Positions 44,193 through 54,770 are shown, counted from the first letter of the stretch. The stretch is DNA of 64,000 nucleotides from Oceanobacillus sp. J11TS1 (GCF_018333215.1 NZ_BORO01000005.1:62001-126000), one strand, 5' to 3'. The notes: a model not told the origin generated them from the letters alone. Made by a program: numbers and translations.

Positions 44193-47003
44193 ATGCGATA
44201 TGTGGTGATTGATTTAGAGACGACTGGACATTCTCCGGCAAAGTCAGGAAAAATAATTGAAATAGGTATGGTAGTGATTGAAAAAGAGGAGATAAAAGAT
44301 ACAAAAACTACATTGTTAAATCCAAATCAACCGATACCGCCGTTCATTTCCAATCTGACTGGTATTCATGATGAAGATGTAAAGAATGCGCCATTATTTA
44401 TAGATAAAGCAGAAGAAATTATCGATATTTTACAGGACAGCTATATTATTGCCCATAATGCAAACTTTGATGTAGGATTTCTCAACCAAGAATTAGCCTC
44501 TCATGGCTACCCTGAATTACAGAATCCAATCTTAGATACCGTCGAGCTATCTCGGATATTATTCCCAAGCATTTCAAGTTATAAATTAAGCCACTTAGCA
44601 GATCATTTTAAACTGCATCATGATGACCCACATCGTGCCTTATCAGATGCTTATGTAACCGCAAAGTTATTTTTTGAGTTAAAAGAGAAATTAGACCAAC
44701 TCCCGTATGAAACATTATACAAAATCAAAATGCTCGAGGATAAATTACAATCTGATTTAGCTGTAATGCTGGAGGAACGATTGGAACAACTCGCATTTCA
44801 AGATCATCCAGATGATCAAATAAAACACTATCAAGGGCTTGCTTTTCGTATGACTGAGAAAGAGCCAAAAACGCAGTCTGCAACGGAGTTATCCTTTGGA
44901 GAATACTTAGATGATATTTATCAAGAGAACGGTGCACTTTCTAAAGCATTTTCTGCTTATGAACCAAGAGAAGGGCAACGGCAAATGTCTGAAACAATTT
45001 ATGATGCTTTTTCTTCAAAAAAACATGCATTTATTGAGGCGGGTACCGGAACAGGTAAATCTTTAGCTTACTTATTACCTGCTATTTACCAAGCAATAAA
45101 TCATCAAGAACGCGTAATTATTAGCACCTATACGACACAATTACAGAGTCAGCTGCTGGAAGAGGAAATACCTCTGATAAAGAAAATTATAGACACGCCA
45201 TTTAAAGTCGCTTTAATGAAAGGGAAAAATCATTATTTGAATCTTGAAAAGTTCCTTTATGAACTAGATTATGGATCAAAGGATAACTATGATTTTGTCT
45301 TAACCAAAGCCATCTTATTAGTATGGATTACAGAAACGGAAACAGGAGACATTGATGAAATTCAGCTGCCAGCAGGGGGGTATATTTTCTTTCAAAAAGT
45401 TTCTGCGGGTGTAGAGAAATCAATTAACCCTAAATCTCCCTGGTTTCATTATTCCTATTATCAATTAGCTAGACGGCGTGCTCAATCAGCAGATATTGTG
45501 ATAACAAATCATGCGTTACTTTGTACAGATATGTTTAATCAGTACGCTTTTTTACCAAGCTATCAAAAGATAATTATTGATGAGGCGCATCATTTTGAGG
45601 AAACTGCTTCTCATCACTATGGATTAAAACTTGATTATATACAGATGCAATTTACATGTAACTACTTAGGAACAGTAGATGAAGATAAACAATTCAGTAC
45701 AGTGGTAGAAGCTTCTGGTATAAATCCATCGGAGAAGCTGCTAGAAAAATGGAACGCTGCGATTAAAGAAGCTAAATATGATATTGATGAACTGTTTCAG
45801 TATATCGAACGATTTGTTATGTCGCAGCAAAAGAATGATAAAGCAACAAGTGACATTGGAAGAGTCCAGTACCGGATAAAGCCAGATACCTATCAACAGA
45901 ATTCGTGGCAGCTTGTCCAGGATATGGCAGCCCGCTTGCGTATGCATTTCCAAAAACTATTAGATGTCCTGTCTCAGCTAACGAATAATTTTTCTGCGGC
46001 GGATGAGAATGAAAAAAAATCTCTAGAAGACATTGGTCAGATGCAAGACATCTTACAAAAATATATCGATGATTTAAGAGTGATGTTTCAGGAACAGAAT
46101 GAAGTAGCGCTAATTAAATGGGTGGAAGTAGACCTAAAAGGAAAACACCATAGTGTATTTCTTTATAGTGAGCCATCGAATGTCGCACCTATTTTAGCAA
46201 GTGATTTCTTTTCAAAAAAAGAAAGTGTCATTTTTACAAGTGCCACATTGACAATGGGAAGCTCTTTCCAATTCATAAAAGAAAGACTGGGCGTTTCGGA
46301 ACAATCGTTAATAACAGAACAAATTGCTTCCCCATTTCAATATAAGAAGCAAGTACAGCTTTTGATTCCTACAGATTTCCCGGATATAAAATATGGAAAT
46401 ATCGATGATTTTGTCTACGCAGTTTGTGAAGCAATATTATCATTAGCAGAAGTAACATCCGGCAGAATGCTCGTCTTATTTACATCCTATGATATGTTAA
46501 GAAAGGCCAATGATTTATTAAAGGAAATGATGACGGAACAGCAATATGTCATTATTGCTCAAGGGGTTACAAGCGGCAGTCGAAGCAGGTTGAAGAAGAA
46601 TTTCCAATCATATGATCAAGCAATACTTCTTGGAACAAGTTCATTCTGGGAGGGTGTCGATATCCCGGGAGAAGATTTATCCGCACTTGTGATGGTAAGG
46701 TTGCCTTTTCAACCGCCAAATCATCCTGTTTTTGAAGCAAAATCGCAGCAACTAAAAGAGGAGGGAAGAAACCCGTTTATGGATTTATCTTTACCTCAGG
46801 CTGTCATTAAATTTAAACAAGGATTTGGACGGTTAATTCGTTCCTCGGAGGATAGAGGCATTGTATTTATTTGCGATGCGCGTATCAGAACTGCAAAATA
46901 CGGAAAATATTTTATGGAGTCTATCCCGGAGGTACCTGTTCACTACGATACTACACGCAAGTTGATGAACAGCGCAGAAAATTGGTTCCATCAAAAAGAT
47001 TAA
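44193..47003 (+). CDS. dinG: ATP-dependent DinG helicase with DnaQ-like exonuclease domain
   Basis: A 936-residue protein. The N-terminal DEDD exonuclease (about residues 1-165) has DLETTG, HNANFDVGFL and HRALSDAY. The C-terminal XPD/DinG-type superfamily 2 helicase has Walker A AGTGTGKSLAY (about residue 282) and the DEAHH motif II (about 462). Firmicute DinG carries this nuclease fusion; the Staphylococcus homologue acts mainly as a 3'-5' exonuclease, and the iron-sulfur cluster of E. coli DinG is not evident here. GGAGGTGG precedes the ATG. Confidence 0.94.
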   Translation: MRYVVIDLETTGHSPAKSGKIIEIGMVVIEKEEIKDTKTTLLNPNQPIPPFISNLTGIHDEDVKNAPLFIDKAEEIIDILQDSYIIAHNANFDVGFLNQELASHGYPELQNPILDTVELSRILFPSISSYKLSHLADHFKLHHDDPHRALSDAYVTAKLFFELKEKLDQLPYETLYKIKMLEDKLQSDLAVMLEERLEQLAFQDHPDDQIKHYQGLAFRMTEKEPKTQSATELSFGEYLDDIYQENGALSKAFSAYEPREGQRQMSETIYDAFSSKKHAFIEAGTGTGKSLAYLLPAIYQAINHQERVIISTYTTQLQSQLLEEEIPLIKKIIDTPFKVALMKGKNHYLNLEKFLYELDYGSKDNYDFVLTKAILLVWITETETGDIDEIQLPAGGYIFFQKVSAGVEKSINPKSPWFHYSYYQLARRRAQSADIVITNHALLCTDMFNQYAFLPSYQKIIIDEAHHFEETASHHYGLKLDYIQMQFTCNYLGTVDEDKQFSTVVEASGINPSEKLLEKWNAAIKEAKYDIDELFQYIERFVMSQQKNDKATSDIGRVQYRIKPDTYQQNSWQLVQDMAARLRMHFQKLLDVLSQLTNNFSAADENEKKSLEDIGQMQDILQKYIDDLRVMFQEQNEVALIKWVEVDLKGKHHSVFLYSEPSNVAPILASDFFSKKESVIFTSATLTMGSSFQFIKERLGVSEQSLITEQIASPFQYKKQVQLLIPTDFPDIKYGNIDDFVYAVCEAILSLAEVTSGRMLVLFTSYDMLRKANDLLKEMMTEQQYVIIAQGVTSGSRSRLKKNFQSYDQAILLGTSSFWEGVDIPGEDLSALVMVRLPFQPPNHPVFEAKSQQLKEEGRNPFMDLSLPQAVIKFKQGFGRLIRSSEDRGIVFICDARIRTAKYGKYFMESIPEVPVHYDTTRKLMNSAENWFHQKD

Positions 47004-47049
47004 TTTTCGGGCGATATTCATCTAGGGGCCAGTTTTTTAACGGTATTTG

Positions 47050-47078
47050 TTTACAGAAACCCTACATCTAGGTATAGT
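47050..47078 (+). promoter_or_regulatory. Sigma-A promoter for ypmB-aspB-asnS
   Basis: TTTACA (47050-47055) and TATAGT (47073-47078) are separated by 17 bases, 46 bases before ypmB. No ypmA-like small gene is found between dinG and ypmB. Confidence 0.65.
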
Positions 47079-47123
47079 AAGTGATGAAAGAAAGATAATT
47101 TAATAAGAAACGGATGGAAGCAA

Positions 47124-47639
47124 ATGAGGGAATCAAAAAATAGGTGGGTACGGTGGACGCTTGTTGTAATCACAGTCCTTCTCCTTATTGGAGCGGGGTA
47201 TGGCATTTATTTGTATCAAGTAATCAATGATAGCCGTACAGACGGATTTGATACGACGAAAAAGCAAATAGAAACACAAACCTCATATCATAATGTTCAC
47301 TCTATACAGGCTTATTATGGCGAAAATAGTTACCATGTATTCTATGCGAGTAACGAGGAGAATGAAGAGCACCTTATATTCCTTCCTTTAGAAGGGGATG
47401 AACGTGAATTAATCGTTATTAATGAAAATGACATGGTGAGTGAGGACGCTATTTTAGAGGCCTGGTCTTCAAGTTGTGATTCTTGCCGACTTGCTGATAT
47501 TACGCCTGCTTATGAAGACGGGCAAGCTTTATGGGAAATTACGTACCACGATAAGAACGACCAATTTGTCATGGATTATTATTCGATTGATGGTCAAGAT
47601 TTAGAAGAAAGATACACATATAATAAGATGTTTCAATAA
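47124..47639 (+). CDS. ypmB: YpmB membrane-anchored protein (DUF5590)
   Basis: A 171-residue protein with one N-terminal membrane helix (about residues 10-31) and an extracytoplasmic domain resembling cystatin/PepSY-type folds of the DUF5590 family. It matches YpmB by position between dinG and aspB and by length (161 in B. subtilis). Function is unknown. Two cysteines (SSCDSCRL) could form a disulfide outside the cell. aspB starts 17 bases later. Confidence 0.82.
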   Translation: MRESKNRWVRWTLVVITVLLLIGAGYGIYLYQVINDSRTDGFDTTKKQIETQTSYHNVHSIQAYYGENSYHVFYASNEENEEHLIFLPLEGDERELIVINENDMVSEDAILEAWSSSCDSCRLADITPAYEDGQALWEITYHDKNDQFVMDYYSIDGQDLEERYTYNKMFQ

Positions 47640-47656
47640 GCAGAGAGGAGAAACGG

Positions 47657-48844
47657 ATGATGGAATTAGCTAAAAGAGTACAGACGCTGACACCTTCCGC
47701 AACTTTAGCAATTACCGCCAAAGCGAAAGAGTTAAAAGAAGCTGGATATGATGTTATCGGTTTAGGAGCCGGGGAGCCTGACTTTAATACGCCAGATTAT
47801 ATTTTAGAAGCAGCTAAAAAGGCAATGGATCAAGGCTTTACAAAGTATACTCCGGCTGGAGGGATTTTACCCTTAAAACAAGCGATTATCGATAAATTTA
47901 AAAAGGATAATCACATTAGCTATGATCCAAGTCAAATTATTGTTACAAACGGCGCAAAACATGGTTTATATACATTGTTCCAAGTGCTTCTTAATCCTGC
48001 TGATGAAGTTATCATTCCAGCACCTTTCTGGGTGAGTTATCCAGAACAAGTGAAATTAGCAGAAGGAAAGCCTGTTTTTATAAAAGCAGCAGAAGCAAAT
48101 GAATTTAAAATAACACCGGAGGAGCTTACAGAAGCAATCACAGAAAAAACAAAGGCGGTTATTTTAAATTCTCCATCGAACCCGACTGGAATGATGTATA
48201 CGAAGGAAGAGCTACAAGCATTGGGAGAAGTTGCTGTAAAACATGATATTTGGATTATTTCTGATGAAATATATGAACAGCTTATTTATACATCCAAACC
48301 GCATGTTTCTATTGCGTCTCTTTCCAAGGAACTATATGATAAAACAATTATTATTAATGGCGTATCAAAATCTCACGCAATGACAGGCTGGAGAATAGGG
48401 TATGCGGCTGGTAATGCTCAAATTATTAAAGCAATGACGAGCCTTGCTTCTCACTCTACTTCCAACCCAACATCGATTGCACAATATGCTGCCTTAGCTG
48501 CCTATAACGATGATAAAAATAATATCAGCGAAACATATCGCTCGATTTTTTCGGAAAGACTTGATAAATTTTATAATGCACTACAAGCCATTCCTGGTTT
48601 TCAATGCATTAAACCAGAAGGCGCATTCTACTTATTCCCAAATGTTATCGAAGCAGCAAAATTAAATGGCTTCGAGACGGTCGATGAATGGGTTGCTGCG
48701 CTATTAGAGGAAGAAAAGGTTGCGCTTGTTCCAGGATCAGGATTTGGTTCACCAGAAAACGTTCGTTTATCGTATGCGTTATCTGAGACTCAATTGCTTG
48801 AGGCAGCGCATAGAATCAAACGTTTTGTAGAAAAGCATCAATAA
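47657..48844 (+). CDS. aspB: Aspartate aminotransferase
   Basis: A 395-residue class I PLP aminotransferase of the 1-beta subgroup that interconverts aspartate and 2-oxoglutarate. [11 protein letters not shown] (about residue 36), [10 protein letters not shown] (about 174), the SDEIYEQL segment and the PLP-lysine motif [15 protein letters not shown] (about 235) are present. GCAGAGAGGAG precedes two tandem ATGs. It is followed by asnS, as in B. subtilis, coupling aspartate synthesis to asparaginyl-tRNA formation. Confidence 0.95.
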   Translation: MMELAKRVQTLTPSATLAITAKAKELKEAGYDVIGLGAGEPDFNTPDYILEAAKKAMDQGFTKYTPAGGILPLKQAIIDKFKKDNHISYDPSQIIVTNGAKHGLYTLFQVLLNPADEVIIPAPFWVSYPEQVKLAEGKPVFIKAAEANEFKITPEELTEAITEKTKAVILNSPSNPTGMMYTKEELQALGEVAVKHDIWIISDEIYEQLIYTSKPHVSIASLSKELYDKTIIINGVSKSHAMTGWRIGYAAGNAQIIKAMTSLASHSTSNPTSIAQYAALAAYNDDKNNISETYRSIFSERLDKFYNALQAIPGFQCIKPEGAFYLFPNVIEAAKLNGFETVDEWVAALLEEEKVALVPGSGFGSPENVRLSYALSETQLLEAAHRIKRFVEKHQ

Positions 48845-48863
48845 GAAGTTGGAGGATATGAAG

Positions 48864-50156
48864 ATGAAAATAACAATTCAAGAAGCATCAAAACATGTTG
48901 AAGAGGAGGTAACAATCGGCGGCTGGTTAGCAAATAAACGTTCAAGCGGCAAAATTGCCTTTCTGCAGCTCCGTGACGGGACAGGGTTTATGCAAGGTGT
49001 TGTTGTAAAAAGTGATGTTCCCGAGGACGTATTCACCAAAGCTAAAGCTTTAACACAAGAAACATCTTTATATGTCACCGGAAAGATTGTAGAAGATACA
49101 CGATCTGATTTCGGCTATGAAATGCAGGTGAGTAATTTAGAAGTAATCCATGAATCTACCGATTATCCAATTACACCAAAAAATCATGGTACAGAATTTT
49201 TAATGGATCACCGTCATCTATGGCTCCGTTCTAAAAAACAACATGCTGTCATGAAAATTCGTAATGAAATTATCCGCGCTACGTATGAATTCTTTAATAC
49301 GAATGGTTTTGTAAAAGTAGATCCCCCTATTTTGACTGGTGCATCTGCAGAAGGGACAACAGAATTATTCCATACAAAATATTTTGATGAAGAAGCATAC
49401 TTATCACAAAGCGGACAGCTTTATATGGAAGCAGCAGCGATGGCATTAGGGAAAGTATTCTCATTCGGTCCTACTTTCCGTGCAGAAAAATCAAAAACGA
49501 GAAGACATCTTATTGAATTTTGGATGATTGAACCAGAGATGGCATTTATGGACCATGAGGAAAGCTTACAAGTACAAGAAAACTATGTTAGCTTCATTGT
49601 CCAGTCTGTTTTAGATCATTGTGCTCTAGAACTTAAAGCATTAGAAAGAGATACGTCGAAGCTTGAAAAAATCACAGCGCCATTTCCTCGTATCAGTTAT
49701 GATAAGGCAATAGAACTCTTAAAAGAAAAAGGCTTTGATGATATCGAGTGGGGAGAAGACTTTGGTGCGCCACATGAAACAGCAATTGCCGAAAGCTTCG
49801 ATAAACCGGTTTTCATTACGAATTATCCAAAAGATATTAAAGCTTTCTATATGAAACCAGATCCGGAGCGTCCAGATGTTGTTCTATGTGCCGATCTTAT
49901 TGCTCCAGAAGGCTATGGAGAGATTATTGGCGGTTCACAACGTATTGATGACCTTGAATTAATGGAACAGCGATACGAAGAGCACGAATTAACTGGTCCT
50001 GCTTATGCATGGTATTTAGAATTACGTAAATACGGCAGTGTTCCACATAGTGGATTTGGACTAGGTCTGGAACGAACAGTAGCCTGGTTATCCGGAGTAG
50101 AACATGTTCGAGAAACCATTCCATTCCCAAGATTATTAAATCGCTTATATCCTTAA
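48864..50156 (+). CDS. asnS: Asparaginyl-tRNA synthetase
   Basis: A 430-residue class IIb synthetase. An N-terminal OB-fold anticodon domain (about residues 1-110, with [22 protein letters not shown]) is followed by the catalytic core with [31 protein letters not shown] (motif 2) and [13 protein letters not shown] (motif 3). The ATG at 48864 is chosen because GGAGG lies eight bases upstream and the length then equals the B. subtilis enzyme. Confidence 0.96.
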   Translation: MKITIQEASKHVEEEVTIGGWLANKRSSGKIAFLQLRDGTGFMQGVVVKSDVPEDVFTKAKALTQETSLYVTGKIVEDTRSDFGYEMQVSNLEVIHESTDYPITPKNHGTEFLMDHRHLWLRSKKQHAVMKIRNEIIRATYEFFNTNGFVKVDPPILTGASAEGTTELFHTKYFDEEAYLSQSGQLYMEAAAMALGKVFSFGPTFRAEKSKTRRHLIEFWMIEPEMAFMDHEESLQVQENYVSFIVQSVLDHCALELKALERDTSKLEKITAPFPRISYDKAIELLKEKGFDDIEWGEDFGAPHETAIAESFDKPVFITNYPKDIKAFYMKPDPERPDVVLCADLIAPEGYGEIIGGSQRIDDLELMEQRYEEHELTGPAYAWYLELRKYGSVPHSGFGLGLERTVAWLSGVEHVRETIPFPRLLNRLYP

Positions 50157-50226
50157 TGTACTGTGTGTGACTGTTTTCTCTATCAACTATTGTCAACCAA
50201 AACATTTTATAAGTTTCTAAATATGA

Positions 50227-50258
50227 AAAATCCCTTGCTCTTCAGCGAGGGGTTTTCC
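50227..50258 (+). terminator. asnS terminator
   Basis: AAATCCCTTGCT pairs with AGCGAGGGGTTTT around four bases. Confidence 0.82.
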
Positions 50259-50288
50259 TTTCTCATTTAAGAAACAAAGCAGTACTCA

Positions 50289-50297
50289 TGCTATACT
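50289..50297 (+). promoter_or_regulatory. Extended -10 promoter for dnaD-nth
   Basis: TGcTATACT lies 19 bases before the dnaD start codon, so the leader is very short. Confidence 0.55.
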
Positions 50298-50316
50298 GTT
50301 ACTAGAGGTGCTATAT

Positions 50317-51006
50317 ATGAACAAAAAATTGAACTTTCAAGATGTTATCCAAGACCAAATGTCTGTTTCCAAAAAATTGCTTACAAATTATTATGAATTA
50401 GGTCTTCACGAAACAGAGCTTATTTTGCTTCTTCAGCTTTCTCGTTTTGCGGATGAAGGGAATCATTTTCCAACACCTTTTGAACTCGCACAATCAGGAA
50501 GCTTTTCTGAAGAACAAGCTGCAAGCATGCTGCGAAAATTAGTACAAAAGGGATTTCTATCTATTGAAAAAAATAATATAGAACAAACACCAATCAGCGA
50601 ATCGTACTCTTTGGAACCCTTATTCGAAAAACTGTATGATTCAAATGCTGCGACAATAACAAGGGATGAAGATAATATTGGCAATATCTTTATTTTATTT
50701 GAACAAGAATTTGGTAGACCGTTGTCTCCGTTCGAAATTGAAACCATTAATAGCTGGTTAGATGTAGACCATATCGAACCAGCTCTTATCAAAGCAGGAT
50801 TGCGCGAATCTGTACTTATGAGTAAACTTAATTTTAAATATATCGATCGTATTTTAAGAGAATGGAAAAGAAAAGGAATTCATACTGTACAGGATGCAAG
50901 AAAAGCAAGCCAGCAGTTTCACCAGAATCAACCCAGTGAAAATAATACAAGTACACGTCCTAAACGAGATACATCCTTTTATTATAATTGGCTAGAAGGA
51001 GAGTAA
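50317..51006 (+). CDS. dnaD: DNA replication initiation protein DnaD
   Basis: A 229-residue primosomal protein that, with DnaB and DnaI, loads the replicative helicase at oriC and restart forks. The N-terminal winged-helix domain (DDBH1, about residues 1-95) and the C-terminal DDBH2 helical domain (about 125-190, with EQEFGRPLSPFEIETI and the YIDRILREWKRKGI motif) are clear. The C-terminal tail with YNWLEGE is typical. ATG at 50317 follows AGAGGTG. nth begins one base after its stop. Confidence 0.95.
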   Translation: MNKKLNFQDVIQDQMSVSKKLLTNYYELGLHETELILLLQLSRFADEGNHFPTPFELAQSGSFSEEQAASMLRKLVQKGFLSIEKNNIEQTPISESYSLEPLFEKLYDSNAATITRDEDNIGNIFILFEQEFGRPLSPFEIETINSWLDVDHIEPALIKAGLRESVLMSKLNFKYIDRILREWKRKGIHTVQDARKASQQFHQNQPSENNTSTRPKRDTSFYYNWLEGE

Positions 51007-51007
51007 G

Positions 51008-51661
51008 ATGATGCTAAATAATACACAAATCAGACATTGTTTAGATGTGATGGCGGAAATGTTTCCAGATGCAGAAGGGGAGCTAATCCATTCTAATCCC
51101 TTTGAATTGGTGATAGCAGTCTTGCTTTCTGCACAGTGTACAGACAAATTGGTTAATAAAGTAACAGCAGATCTATTTAAAAAATATAAAACGCCAGAAG
51201 ACTATCTTGCAGTACCTTTAGAAGAGGTTGAAAATGATATTCGTTCGATTGGTTTATATCGTTCGAAAGCAAAAAATATTCAAAAACTCTGTCGTACATT
51301 AATAGAGGATTATAACGGTGAAGTTCCACAAACGAAAGAGGAATTAGTAAAACTTGCCGGCGTTGGCAGGAAAACTGCTAATGTTGTCGCTTCTATTGCT
51401 TTTAATGAACCGGCGATTGCGGTAGATACGCATGTAGAGCGTGTTTCAAAACGTTTAGGGATATGCAAATGGAAAGATAGTGTCGTCGAAGTAGAAAATA
51501 CATTAATGCGCAAAGTTCCAAGAGATGAGTGGAGTGTCACCCACCATCGAATGATTTTCTTTGGAAGATACCATTGCAAAGCAAGAAACCCAAACTGCCC
51601 AGAATGTCCTTTATTAGATATTTGCCGAGAAGGAAAGAAACGAATGAAAAAAATAGGGTGA
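51008..51661 (+). CDS. nth: Endonuclease III (DNA glycosylase/AP lyase)
   Basis: A 217-residue base-excision repair enzyme acting on oxidised pyrimidines. The helix-hairpin-helix LAGVGRKTANVV (about residues 112-123) with the catalytic lysine, the catalytic aspartate in AVDTHVERVSKRL, and the C-terminal [4Fe-4S] loop of four cysteines (C-X6-C-X2-C-X5-C, about 188-204) are present. It forms a pair with dnaD. In B. subtilis ypoC follows; that gene is not present here at normal length. Confidence 0.97.
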   Translation: MMLNNTQIRHCLDVMAEMFPDAEGELIHSNPFELVIAVLLSAQCTDKLVNKVTADLFKKYKTPEDYLAVPLEEVENDIRSIGLYRSKAKNIQKLCRTLIEDYNGEVPQTKEELVKLAGVGRKTANVVASIAFNEPAIAVDTHVERVSKRLGICKWKDSVVEVENTLMRKVPRDEWSVTHHRMIFFGRYHCKARNPNCPECPLLDICREGKKRMKKIG

Positions 51662-51801
51662 ATGAAATAAATGTGCTTTTGCCGTGTCGATCTCCGCGTG
51701 AACTGAGAAGTCGCTCTCAACGCTTATCACAATGCCAGCGAAGGGAATTTCTGCTGCGAGAAATAGTAAAACAAAAAAACAATCCCTGCTCTTTTAAATG
51801 A
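51658..51801 (+). CDS. Possible 47-codon gene or remnant overlapping nth end
   Basis: A GTG at 51658 overlaps the nth stop (GTGA) and opens a frame that encodes a very basic, arginine-rich peptide (for example RSPRELRSRSQRLSQ) and stops inside the bidirectional terminator. It takes the place of ypoC. Overlap and coupling argue for translation; the odd composition and the terminator-encoded C-terminus argue against a functional protein. It could be an eroded ypoC. I do not recognise it. Confidence 0.25.
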   Translation: MNEINVLLPCRSPRELRSRSQRLSQCQRREFLLREIVKQKNNPCSFK

Positions 51802-51822
51802 GCAGGGATTGTTTTTTTGTTC
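51773..51822. terminator. Bidirectional terminator between nth and ponA
   Basis: AAACAATCCCTGCTC and its complement GAGCAGGGATTGTTT enclose eight bases, with A and T runs outside both arms. It serves the convergent dnaD-nth and recU-ponA units. Confidence 0.93.
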
Positions 51823-51828
51823 CTGTTG

Positions 51829-54753
51829 TTATTCCTCAGAATCGCCATTGCCGTCTTCTTGAGGAGAAACTTCATCTGTGCCTTCACCAGCTTCTGCCGG
51901 GTCACTTGCGGGTTCTTGTTCTTCGGGTTGTTCGGTTTCGCTGCCACTATCAGCGTTATTACCACTATCGGAACCGTCACTATTATCGTTGTTTTCTTCA
52001 CTATTATTCGATTCATCTTGACCTGAATCTTCGGATTGTCCAGAGTCGGAATCCGTACCCGTGTCAGAATCAGATTCTGTTTCATCTGATTCTTCTTCAG
52101 GCGGTTGTTCCTCTTCAGCTTCTTCTTCCTCTGCCTCTTCTCCAGGTACTGTTACGCTTGTTGATTCAGAAGGCCCCCGGATACTATCTTCTTCACTAAC
52201 CGGTGTAACTGTTATGGTATAATCTCCCGGCGTAACACCGCTTATAGCGATGCTTTGTGAGCTTACATTTTGAGTTTCTCCATTAACACTTACTTCAAAG
52301 GAAGCTGGAGGACCGTCATAACTCCATGTAGCTTGAATGGATTCACTTCCATCAAATTCGGCTGAAAGGTTGCTGACGCCTGGGATTTCTTCATCCGCTT
52401 CCTCTTCATCAGAGACTTTAACCGTCGTTGTAGCCGGTTCACTCGTTAGCGATCCTTTTTTTGCAACAACTTGTATTGTATATTCAGCGCCTTCCTCTAC
52501 ATCTGAAATTTCCATTGAGGTGTCACTAGTAGAAGAGAGGGATTGCATACTGCCGCCATCAATGCTGGCACTTACTTCAAAGGAAACATCTTCTTCAGAA
52601 TCTGTATCGTAATTCCAAGAAACTTCAATGGAATTATCATCTTTATTATAGCTGCCAGAAAGTCCACTAACAGCATCTAATTCTTCAAAGCGCTCTGAAA
52701 CTTTTGTTGGCTCTGTCCCTTTAACAAATAGCTCTGTCACTTTGTTTTCACTTGGTGTACTGTCGCTAGCCAGAGCAGCAGGATTGGATCCTTTTTCTAC
52801 CGTAACTTCAACTACCGAGTCAGGACGGGTGAAATCAGCAGTCTCAATTCCTTCCGATAAATGACTCATGGTTTGTTGGAACATTTTTGCAGATAAGCTT
52901 GTATCTTGTAAAGGAACACGTTTTGCTTTATTGGTTTCTTCATTAATTTGATAACCGCCAGTCCAAGCCGCTATTGTGTAATTTGTCGTATAGCCGACAA
53001 ACCAAGAGTCTGGGCTTCCTGGTTCCTCATCCATTGTAGTGGTTCCTGTTTTCCCGGCAACCTCTAAGCCTGGCACACTTGCTCCTGTACCCGTACCAGA
53101 ACTTACAACAGATTTAAGCATATCTGTTACCATGTATGCAGTATAATCTTCCATTACTTTTGCAGAATCCGGAGTTAAATCAACTTCCCGACCATCAGAA
53201 AATTCTACTTTGGTTACTGCATAAGGCTCTGTATAGGTACCTTCATTACCAAATGCGCTATATGCTCCCGCCATTTGCAGCGGCGTTACTTGCGTATTTG
53301 TACCTCCAATTGCCTCCCGGAGATCTAAATAATCGGAGTCAAATTCAATACCAAGATTTTCAGCAAATTCTTTTGAGTTTTCTCGGCCAACTTCCTCCAT
53401 TAATTTCACAGCGGGAACATTGAGAGACTGCTGTAATGCATATCTCGCGGTTACCCAACCATTATAGGTCCTGGTGGCATTTCTAATTGGATTAGAACCT
53501 TCAATTTCATAAGGACCGTCATCGTCTAACTGGTGGTAGGTTGACATTTGATTATATTCAATAGCAGGCCCGTAGGACATAATCGGTTTTGCTGTTGATC
53601 CAGCTTGGGTTTTACCATTAATGGCGAAATTAAAGCCCATATTTCCTTCATTGTTAAGGCTGCCGCCAATTGCTTGGATAGCACCCGTTTGTGTGTCTAA
53701 AACAACCATTGCTGCTTGTGTATCCTCTGGATAGCTGATTGGATTCGAGTCACTCTCTGTTAGCACATCTTCAACATACGGCTGTGCATCAGGATCGAGT
53801 GTTGTATATACTTTTAATCCATCAGAATCAAGATCCACATCATCCATTTTTTCCTCTATTTCTTCACGAACCTGTTGAACAAATGCATCGTATGGTGTTG
53901 GATCAGGGCGACTTTCATTTAATAAAGAAGGAATGTCAACATTTCTTGCTTCGTCTGCCTCTTCTTGTGTAATCTTTCCATGACGTACCATAAGCGTTAA
54001 AACGGTGTTCATTCGTTCCTTGGTTAAGTCTGGATTTTCAAATGGATTATAAGCTGTTGGACGCTGCGGTAACCCGGCTAAAATTGCAACTTCTGGCAGC
54101 GTAAGATCATTTAAATCTTCTTTTCCGAAATATGTGTTTGCTGCTTGGGCAACACCGTAAGAATTAGCACCATAGAAAATACTATTTAAATACATTTCTA
54201 ATATTTCTTCTTTGCTGTATTCTCTCTCCAGCTTCATAGCCAGCCACGCCTCTTGAACTTTAATGCTTATTTTTTTCTCAGGCGTTAAAAATGCGCGTTC
54301 TACAACTTGCTGGGTAATCGTACTTGCACCTTCAGCGCCAAATCCGCTTGTAATGTTGGCACGAATGGCACCGCCGATACGCCTGATATCTACACCATTA
54401 TGTTCAAAAAAGCGAACGTCTTCTGTCGCAGTAACTGCATCGATAAGTAAATCAGGTAACTCCTCAAACTTTACTTGTTTCCTTTTTTCATCTGAACTTA
54501 AATCAGCAAATTGATCCCCGTTTTTATCATAAAGAGTAGAAGAAAAAGGGATGTGCAATTTATCATCGTCAATGTCAGGTGCTTGGGCAATCCAAAACGC
54601 ACCTACAGCGGCGCCGCCTAAGAACAGGAGGAGAATTAATAAAAGGAATACCTTTATTATTTTCTTCCAAATAGGTTGTTTTTTTCTCTTTTTTGTCTTT
54701 TTTCCTTGCTGCTTTCTTCTAGCAGTTCTCGTTTGGCTATTTTGATCGGCCAT
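51829..54753 (-). CDS. ponA: Class A penicillin-binding protein 1A/1B with long acidic tail
   Basis: A 974-residue bifunctional peptidoglycan synthase. A basic cytoplasmic tail (residues 1-30) precedes one membrane helix (about 32-54); the glycosyltransferase domain (about 70-250) has EDVRFFEHNG and GASTITQQV; the transpeptidase domain (about 330-640) has the STAK serine motif, SLN and KTGTT. Two fibronectin type III-like domains follow (about 700-885). The final 90 residues are dominated by E, D, S, N and G, with no structure expected. It is read after recU with a 17-base gap, as in B. subtilis. Confidence 0.95.
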   Translation of the reverse strand: MADQNSQTRTARRKQQGKKTKKRKKQPIWKKIIKVFLLLILLLFLGGAAVGAFWIAQAPDIDDDKLHIPFSSTLYDKNGDQFADLSSDEKRKQVKFEELPDLLIDAVTATEDVRFFEHNGVDIRRIGGAIRANITSGFGAEGASTITQQVVERAFLTPEKKISIKVQEAWLAMKLEREYSKEEILEMYLNSIFYGANSYGVAQAANTYFGKEDLNDLTLPEVAILAGLPQRPTAYNPFENPDLTKERMNTVLTLMVRHGKITQEEADEARNVDIPSLLNESRPDPTPYDAFVQQVREEIEEKMDDVDLDSDGLKVYTTLDPDAQPYVEDVLTESDSNPISYPEDTQAAMVVLDTQTGAIQAIGGSLNNEGNMGFNFAINGKTQAGSTAKPIMSYGPAIEYNQMSTYHQLDDDGPYEIEGSNPIRNATRTYNGWVTARYALQQSLNVPAVKLMEEVGRENSKEFAENLGIEFDSDYLDLREAIGGTNTQVTPLQMAGAYSAFGNEGTYTEPYAVTKVEFSDGREVDLTPDSAKVMEDYTAYMVTDMLKSVVSSGTGTGASVPGLEVAGKTGTTTMDEEPGSPDSWFVGYTTNYTIAAWTGGYQINEETNKAKRVPLQDTSLSAKMFQQTMSHLSEGIETADFTRPDSVVEVTVEKGSNPAALASDSTPSENKVTELFVKGTEPTKVSERFEELDAVSGLSGSYNKDDNSIEVSWNYDTDSEEDVSFEVSASIDGGSMQSLSSTSDTSMEISDVEEGAEYTIQVVAKKGSLTSEPATTTVKVSDEEEADEEIPGVSNLSAEFDGSESIQATWSYDGPPASFEVSVNGETQNVSSQSIAISGVTPGDYTITVTPVSEEDSIRGPSESTSVTVPGEEAEEEEAEEEQPPEEESDETESDSDTGTDSDSGQSEDSGQDESNNSEENNDNSDGSDSGNNADSGSETEQPEEQEPASDPAEAGEGTDEVSPQEDGNGDSEE

Positions 54754-54770
54754 TCTTTATACCTCCATAT

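Noticed and set aside
52337-54745. Several + strand frames opposite ponA
   Set aside because: All are antisense shadows of the 974-residue ponA frame.
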